Shown here one piece after another: positions 60,258 to 64,000 of a DNA stretch of 64,000 nt (positions are counted from its first letter, which is position 1; each line of letters starts with the position of its first letter). The notes under the pieces are model-generated. The model was not told the origin of the DNA and did no database searches. It saw only the letters and a program-made list of their open reading frames with translations. Made by a program: the position numbers and the translations under genes. Source of the stretch: Ferrovum myxofaciens. GTDB lineage: Bacteria > Pseudomonadota > Gammaproteobacteria > Burkholderiales > Ferrovaceae. The DNA lies in NCBI RefSeq assembly GCF_000735045.1, contig NZ_JPOQ01000008.1, positions 1 to 64,000 on the forward strand. Direction: 5' to 3'.

Positions 60258-60405
60258 TGGGACTCTTTCAATGAATGAAGTCTCCCGTCCCTAAGCGTGT
60301 AAGCACGTTGTAATTGGGGTTTCCCGGGGCAACGGGCGGAGTCTTGCCACGGTCTCACCAAGCGGTAATTGCACTTCCGCAACCGGTTTAAAAACCCGAA
60401 AGAAA

Positions 60406-60930
60406 TTATTTTCCGGTACGGTAAAGATAATGGGAAAAGTGAGAATAATTGGTACTGACCGCCCGAAACAACCGATCCAGGCTCACAATGGCATGCTCTA
60501 CAATCTGGATGGCGATAAAGGGATGCTCGGATTTCAAACGCTTATACATGGTTCTGGACAATTTAAGCAGTTGGGTAGCAGGCTCTTTGGCCACCAACCG
60601 AACCGAACGAGGCATTTTGTCAAAAAAAGACATCTCTCCCAACATTTCCCCCGGTCCCGCAGAGGCGATTTCATTTTCCTGGTCCTGTTCCACAAAGGCC
60701 AAGGCGATCTGCCCCTGAACCACAAAATACAAGGCATCTCCCACCGAGCCAATCTCGGACAGGATGTCGCCTTTATTAACTTCCTGATAAGTCAGATACT
60801 CCAGCAGGGTGCGAACCTCGTTCACTGTCAGGGAGGCGCAAAGATATTGATGGTCCATGAACTGGGATAACCTGACTTGAGTTGCTTGGTCGAGATCCTC
60901 ACCATGGGGCAAAACAGATTTGCTGGTCAT
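60406..60930 (-). CDS. Cyclic-nucleotide-binding-fold protein without HTH
   Basis: 174 aa from the ATG of MTSKSVLPHGED with TGAGGA upstream. A single cNMP-binding domain (about 40-150: TVNEVRTLLEYL...GDILSEIGSVGDALYFVVQGQIAL...GPGEMLGEMSFFDKMPRSVRLVAKEPATQLL) like the N-terminal half of Crp/Fnr, but the DNA-binding HTH is absent. It may sense a nucleotide or act as a protein-interaction module. Function unknown. Confidence 0.8.
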   Translation of the reverse strand: MTSKSVLPHGEDLDQATQVRLSQFMDHQYLCASLTVNEVRTLLEYLTYQEVNKGDILSEIGSVGDALYFVVQGQIALAFVEQDQENEIASAGPGEMLGEMSFFDKMPRSVRLVAKEPATQLLKLSRTMYKRLKSEHPFIAIQIVEHAIVSLDRLFRAVSTNYSHFSHYLYRTGK

Positions 60931-61048
60931 AATATCCTCAGAGTAGGGAAGCAGATCCAGAGGCGCGACGCAGATCCACTCTGCCATCACACAGGGGGAA
61001 ATTGTACCAAGGAAATGTTTGGTTGGCGATTCCCATCGACCCTAGTGA

Positions 61049-61417
61049 TCAGCAAATCTTGCACGGAATATTGGAATCTTCCTCAAACCCGTATACCGCA
61101 CACATGCGATGGTAACCATCGGCAATCACAACCTTGCTGTTGACGGTATCCCGTACAAGCAGCAATGGAGAAAGAGCCTGTCCATCCAGAATCTTTTTGC
61201 GGTCTCTTTCTACACGGGAATTGCTGATCCCCAACAAGGACAAGCCGGAGGCCCTGAAAATATCCTTTGCCTTGAATTTGGTCATGGGGGCTTGCTTCAA
61301 TCGCTCGATGAATGTTACCACGGTTTGTACATCGTAGATCAGGCTCAGGTAAGATTCAGCCGCCGGGTAGTCGTGCTTCTCCGGCGTATCCAGCCATTTA
61401 ATTTCAGTTTTGCTCAT
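61049..61417 (-). CDS. ParB N-terminal-like domain protein
   Basis: 122 aa from the ATG of MSKTEIKWLDTP with AAGGGG upstream. The stretch L-L-L-V-R-D-T-V-N-S-K-V-V-I-A-D-G-Y-H-R-M-C-A-V-Y resembles the ParB/Srx nucleotide-binding core (G-x-H-R), but no HTH follows. It might be a stand-alone ParB-like CTPase/nuclease domain. Role unknown. Confidence 0.65.
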   Translation of the reverse strand: MSKTEIKWLDTPEKHDYPAAESYLSLIYDVQTVVTFIERLKQAPMTKFKAKDIFRASGLSLLGISNSRVERDRKKILDGQALSPLLLVRDTVNSKVVIADGYHRMCAVYGFEEDSNIPCKIC

Positions 61418-61481
61418 GTAAACCCCTTTATCAATAATCAAACAGCCAGAAAATGGTTTGCATTTTTTATACTTGCTTCAC

Positions 61482-62099
61482 TCACAAAACATAATGCAGG
61501 ATAGCAACGTAATGAGCGGCGCTGCCAGCCATCACAAACAAGTGCCAGATCCCATGCGCATGGCTGAGGCGTGTATCGAGCACATAGAAGATGATGCCAA
61601 TCGTATAGAACAGTCCGCCGGCAACGAGCCAGGCGAAACCGGCCGGCCCCAGTGCCCGTTCCAACGGAACCAGAGCAACCAAGACCAGCCAGCCCATCAA
61701 AACATAGATCCACAAGGATAGTGTTCGCGCTTCGCTCTGTGGCCTCAGTTCTTGCAAGCCGCCGAAGACTGCGAGCCCCCACACCGCACCGAACAGCGAC
61801 CAGCCCCAAGGACCGCGTAGCGTCACCAGGCAGAACGGGGTGTAACTTCCGGCGATAAGCCAATAGATGCTGTGGTGATCCAACTTGCGCAGGAAAATCT
61901 TGGCGCGTCCGTGCATACTGTGATAGAGCACGGAGAAACTGTAAAGCAACACCAACGTCACGCCGTAGATCGAGACGCTTACCACCTTCCACGGGTCACC
62001 ATTCAACGCCGCCAGTACAATCAGCACGACAACACCGGCGATTGCCAGAATGGCTCCGACGAGATGTGTCAAAGTGTTGAACTTCTCCCCGGAGTACAT
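61482..62099 (-). CDS. HlyIII/YqfA family membrane protein (PAQR)
   Basis: 205 aa with seven hydrophobic helices. Conserved metal-site residues are visible: F-N-T-L-T-H-L-V-G-A, Y-H-S-M-H-G and the C-terminal H-A-H-G-I-W-H-L-F-V-M. Family name hemolysin III; in bacteria linked to membrane homeostasis and possibly ceramidase-type activity. Not a virulence marker by itself. Confidence 0.9.
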   Translation of the reverse strand: MYSGEKFNTLTHLVGAILAIAGVVVLIVLAALNGDPWKVVSVSIYGVTLVLLYSFSVLYHSMHGRAKIFLRKLDHHSIYWLIAGSYTPFCLVTLRGPWGWSLFGAVWGLAVFGGLQELRPQSEARTLSLWIYVLMGWLVLVALVPLERALGPAGFAWLVAGGLFYTIGIIFYVLDTRLSHAHGIWHLFVMAGSAAHYVAILHYVL

Positions 62100-62103
62100 G
62101 TGA

Positions 62104-62313
62104 TTATTTCCGGTCCATCTGGCCCAGGAGATTTTGGTCTGTCAGTGCAACCGGATTCTGTTCCTTTAACGAAGTCTTGGCCATCCAGGTTTCCAGTCGC
62201 CCCGGTTTTGCATCAGCATTGGCCGGAATTAGACCACTATTTACCAAAAAGCAACCGCCAATCAATGCAATCCCCATTGTTAACGTCACACCGAATAAAA
62301 TACCCTTCAACAT
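62104..62313 (-). CDS. Short exported protein, possible truncated cytochrome c leader
   Basis: 69 aa from the ATG of MLKGILFGVTLTMG. A signal or anchor helix (about 1-22), then P-A-N-A-D-A-K-P-G-R-L-E-T-W-M-A-K-T-S-L. That last stretch resembles the region just after the signal peptide in some c-type cytochromes, but there is no CxxCH. It is probably a truncated cytochrome gene or a small independent periplasmic protein; I cannot decide. Confidence 0.4.
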   Translation of the reverse strand: MLKGILFGVTLTMGIALIGGCFLVNSGLIPANADAKPGRLETWMAKTSLKEQNPVALTDQNLLGQMDRK

Positions 62314-62432
62314 AACATCACCTCTCAATGGCAAGTTGGGGTTAGGCAAGAAACAATTTTCTTTCCCGGAAAATTTCGACAATCTGAATGCTGGCGACAT
62401 CGCCGCCCTGCATGTTTGAGCAGGGCAAGTAA

Positions 62433-62564
62433 ATAGTCGGACAAGCCTATTTGCTCACCACCGACCCGCATATTGAGCCAATACTCGGAATTGGTGATTC
62501 ACCTGACTTTGAAACCATGAGCGCACTGCACAAACAACCCTTTGATTTATGGCGGAAGCGGTGA
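62433..62564 (+). pseudogene. Unassigned C-terminal coding remnant at tRNA-Ser
   Basis: After a TAA, an open 43-codon plus-strand reading runs Y-L-L-T-T-D-P-H-I-E-P-I-L-G-I-G-D-S-P-D and on to a stop inside the tRNA-Ser gene (62562-62564). Its composition looks strongly coding, and G-D-S-P-D resembles the Asp motif of HAD-type phosphatases, though this is not proven. No start codon fits. Its end coincides with the tRNA-Ser 3' end, suggesting relic DNA of an older insertion there. Confidence 0.35.
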
Positions 62565-62637
62565 GATTCGAACTCACGGATGGTTTCCCATCGCTGGTTT
62601 TCAAGACCAGTGCCTTAAACCGCTCGGCCACGCTTCC
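62550..62637 (-). tRNA. tRNA-Ser (TGA)
   Basis: 88-nt class II tRNA on the minus strand: acceptor GGAAGCG/CGCTTCC, anticodon loop CTTGAAA (anticodon TGA), a long variable arm, T-arm GGTTTC-type region with TTCGAAT, discriminator G and encoded CCA. Confidence 0.94.
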
Positions 62638-62647
62638 GTTGGTTGAA

Positions 62648-62682
62648 GACGAACCCGTGAGGAAACGGGTTCGTCTTTTTAG
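62648..62682 (+). terminator. Orphan intrinsic terminator on plus strand
   Basis: Strong stem GACGAACCCGT/ACGGGTTCGTC with a 6-nt loop and TTTTT on the plus strand. No plus-strand gene lies just upstream except the coding remnant at 62433, so it may have terminated that lost gene. Confidence 0.7.
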
Positions 62683-62850
62683 AGTGCGTTAGGATACCAC
62701 GCTCCTCCCCCACTTGTGGTATCTTTACCCCGTCCCCATCTAACGGACAGGAAGAACGGAGCAGGAATGGATCTTGCAACTTCTCCTCTCCAGCGTTGTC
62801 TTAGTGGGGCGAGCCCTGTGTACAGGGTATTACTGAAGGAGTCTGATACC

Positions 62851-63540
62851 ATGCAACGAGAGTACAACATTTACAATCAAGCGGGCCAACTGGATTCGCT
62901 GCAACACCGAGTGCTGCGAAATACTTACTGGTTACTGGGCTTGTCCCTCATTCCAACGGCCGTTGGCGCCCTGGTGGGTCTCAATCTGAGTTTCGCCTTC
63001 ATGGCTGCCAGTCCCATGCTCACCAGTTTGTTGTTTCTGGGGGCCATCTATGGTCTCTTTTACGCCATTGAAGCCAATCGTTACAGTTCCGTCGGAGTCT
63101 ATTTACTTTTGCTCCTGACCTTTGTCATGGGCGTCATGCTGGGGCCTTTGCTTCAATTCACCCTGGCTTTCCGTAATGGAGCCCAACTGGTCTCCCTGGC
63201 CGCCGGAGGCACTGCTGCCGTGTTCTTCACCTTGTCGGCCGTGGCCAGCACCACCAAACGCAACTTCACCGGCATGGCCCAGTTTCTGGCCGTGGGGGCC
63301 GTGGTCTTGATGGTGGCCGTGATCGCCAATATCTTTTTGCACTTGCCTCTCTTCCAGGTAGTGCTATGTGGCGCGTTCATGATCTTCTCTTCGTTGATGA
63401 TCCTGTTCAATATCAGCGCCATCGTTCATGGAGGAGAAACCAATTACATCACTGCAACTCTGAGCCTGTACGTCAACATCTACAATATATTTGTCAGCCT
63501 CTTGCAATTGCTGGGAATATTTGGCGGTGATCGTCGCTAA
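62851..63540 (+). CDS. Bax inhibitor-1 / YccA family membrane protein
   Basis: 229 aa from the ATG of MQREYNIYNQAG with GAAGGAG upstream; a longer start at 62716 is rejected. About seven hydrophobic helices with the BI-1 pattern V-L-R-N-T-Y-W-L-L-G-L-S-L-I-P-T-A and a C-terminal Y-V-N-I-Y-N-I-F-V-S-L-L-Q-L-L-G-I. In bacteria this family modulates FtsH-dependent membrane proteolysis (known for YccA) or ion leak. Monocistronic, with a strong terminator after it. Confidence 0.9.
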   Translation: MQREYNIYNQAGQLDSLQHRVLRNTYWLLGLSLIPTAVGALVGLNLSFAFMAASPMLTSLLFLGAIYGLFYAIEANRYSSVGVYLLLLLTFVMGVMLGPLLQFTLAFRNGAQLVSLAAGGTAAVFFTLSAVASTTKRNFTGMAQFLAVGAVVLMVAVIANIFLHLPLFQVVLCGAFMIFSSLMILFNISAIVHGGETNYITATLSLYVNIYNIFVSLLQLLGIFGGDRR

Positions 63541-63557
63541 TCCATAGTTCTTCCGAT

Positions 63558-63596
63558 AAAGCGTAGACCTGTCCCATCAGGTCTACGCTTTTTTTG
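63558..63596. terminator. Bidirectional terminator between BI-1 gene and rlmD
   Basis: 14-bp stem AAAGCGTAGACCTG/CAGGTCTACGCTTT (63558-63571 and 63578-63591) with T-runs on the plus strand and an A-run on the other side; serves the two convergent genes. Confidence 0.9.
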
Positions 63597-63600
63597 TTTG

Positions 63601-64000
63601 TCACTCCCGATCGAACAAGGCAAGAGATTCCACGTGGGCGGTATGAGGAAACATGTTGAATACCCCTGCCCCCTTCAGTCGATACCCCTTCTGATGCACC
63701 AGAACGCCAGCATCCCGCGCCAGGGTGGCCGGACTGCAGGAGACGTAAACAATGCGGCGGGGGCCCTCGGTCCCAATGGCCTTGACCAGATCAATGGCCC
63801 CATCCCGGGGTGGATCGATCAACCATTTGTCTTGAACTCCCCAACCCGCCACCGTAGATTCATCCACCTCAAACAAATTAGCAACCTGAAATCGGGTGTT
63901 CTTCTCAAGTCCATTATGCGCAGCATTTTGATAGGCCCGATCCACCAAGACCTGGTTTCCTTCAATCCCCAGGACCTGAGCACCCCGCCGGGCTAACGCC
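63601..64000 (-). CDS. rlmD: 23S rRNA (uracil-5)-methyltransferase RlmD, 3' part
   Basis: Partial; the window ends inside the gene, so the start is missing. About 133 C-terminal codons include the SAM-binding end of the Rossmann fold (G-I-E-G-N...[10 protein letters not shown]), D-P-P-R-D-G-A and the catalytic Cys in [12 protein letters not shown]. It methylates 23S U1939 (RlmD/RumA); TrmA or RlmC are the alternatives. Confidence 0.85.
   Translation of the reverse strand, partial: ALARRGAQVLGIEGNQVLVDRAYQNAAHNGLEKNTRFQVANLFEVDESTVAGWGVQDKWLIDPPRDGAIDLVKAIGTEGPRRIVYVSCSPATLARDAGVLVHQKGYRLKGAGVFNMFPHTAHVESLALFDRE

Overview
The window looks like chromosome of a chemolithoautotrophic betaproteobacterium. 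It has a form IA RuBisCO operon (cbbL-cbbS-cbbQ-cbbO), a cupredoxin and small c-type cytochrome genes, a betaproteobacterial-type short H-NS protein, SlmA, and a compact YebC-RuvCAB-YbgC-TolQRAB-Pal-CpoB cluster. An iron- or sulfur-oxidising autotroph (for example a Ferrovum-like lineage) would fit, but that placement is inferred from gene content only.

Layout. 1-3.9 kb: small exported or membrane proteins (a membrane-anchored CxxCH protein, DUF3014, DUF3617), a short Rossmann protein and tRNA-Lys(CTT). 4.0-6.6 kb: a PAS-GAF-PAS-GGDEF-EAL protein. 6.8-11.4 kb: an accessory region downstream of guaA holding a glutathione-transferase remnant, a nitrobindin-like protein, a RelE/HigA-type toxin-antitoxin pair and an AbiEi/AbiEii pair. 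Three copies of the guaA 3' end, each spelling T-I-E-W-E-stop, bound two tandem cassettes that carry no integrase. 11.4-17.4 kb: guaBA, proB, obgE, rpmA, rplU. 17.4-19.9 kb: a Ser/Gly-rich protein, a pseudoazurin-like cupredoxin, small unknowns and an Smr-domain protein.

20.0-28.9 kb is a genomic island in the 3' end of tRNA-Lys(TTT), bounded by identical 48-bp direct repeats. It carries a tightly coupled three-gene operon: an unknown 434-aa protein, a PLD-superfamily protein with two HxK...N (tyrosyl-DNA-phosphodiesterase-like) half-sites, and an SNF2-type helicase. It also carries a VapBC-type pair and the tail of a conjugative relaxase. The operon is the best candidate here for an undescribed, probably anti-mobile-element, system.

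28.9-37.1 kb: tRNA-Lys(TTT), then the envelope (Tol-Pal) and Holliday-junction (Ruv) genes with yebC, all on the minus strand. 37.3-41 kb: slmA, dksA, pnp and rpsO. 41-46.4 kb: carbon fixation (cbbL, cbbS, cbbQ, cbbO and a linked 99-aa unknown). 46.6-55 kb: an HDOD/GGDEF regulator, a SlyD-like PPIase, a peroxiredoxin, mutS, rarA, an H-NS-family gene and tRNA-Ala(GGC). 55.4-64 kb: a sugar transporter plus GH1 glycosidase pair, a copper ATPase, a cyclic-nucleotide-binding-fold protein, a ParB-like protein, a HlyIII-family protein, remnants around tRNA-Ser(TGA), a Bax-inhibitor-1 family protein, and the 3' part of rlmD cut by the window end.

The core genes are ordinary. The interest lies in the two accessory regions (7.8-11.4 kb and 20.0-28.9 kb), both inserted at classic integration targets and both lacking a recognisable integrase. 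No CRISPR array, intact insertion sequence, rRNA operon or replication origin was seen.
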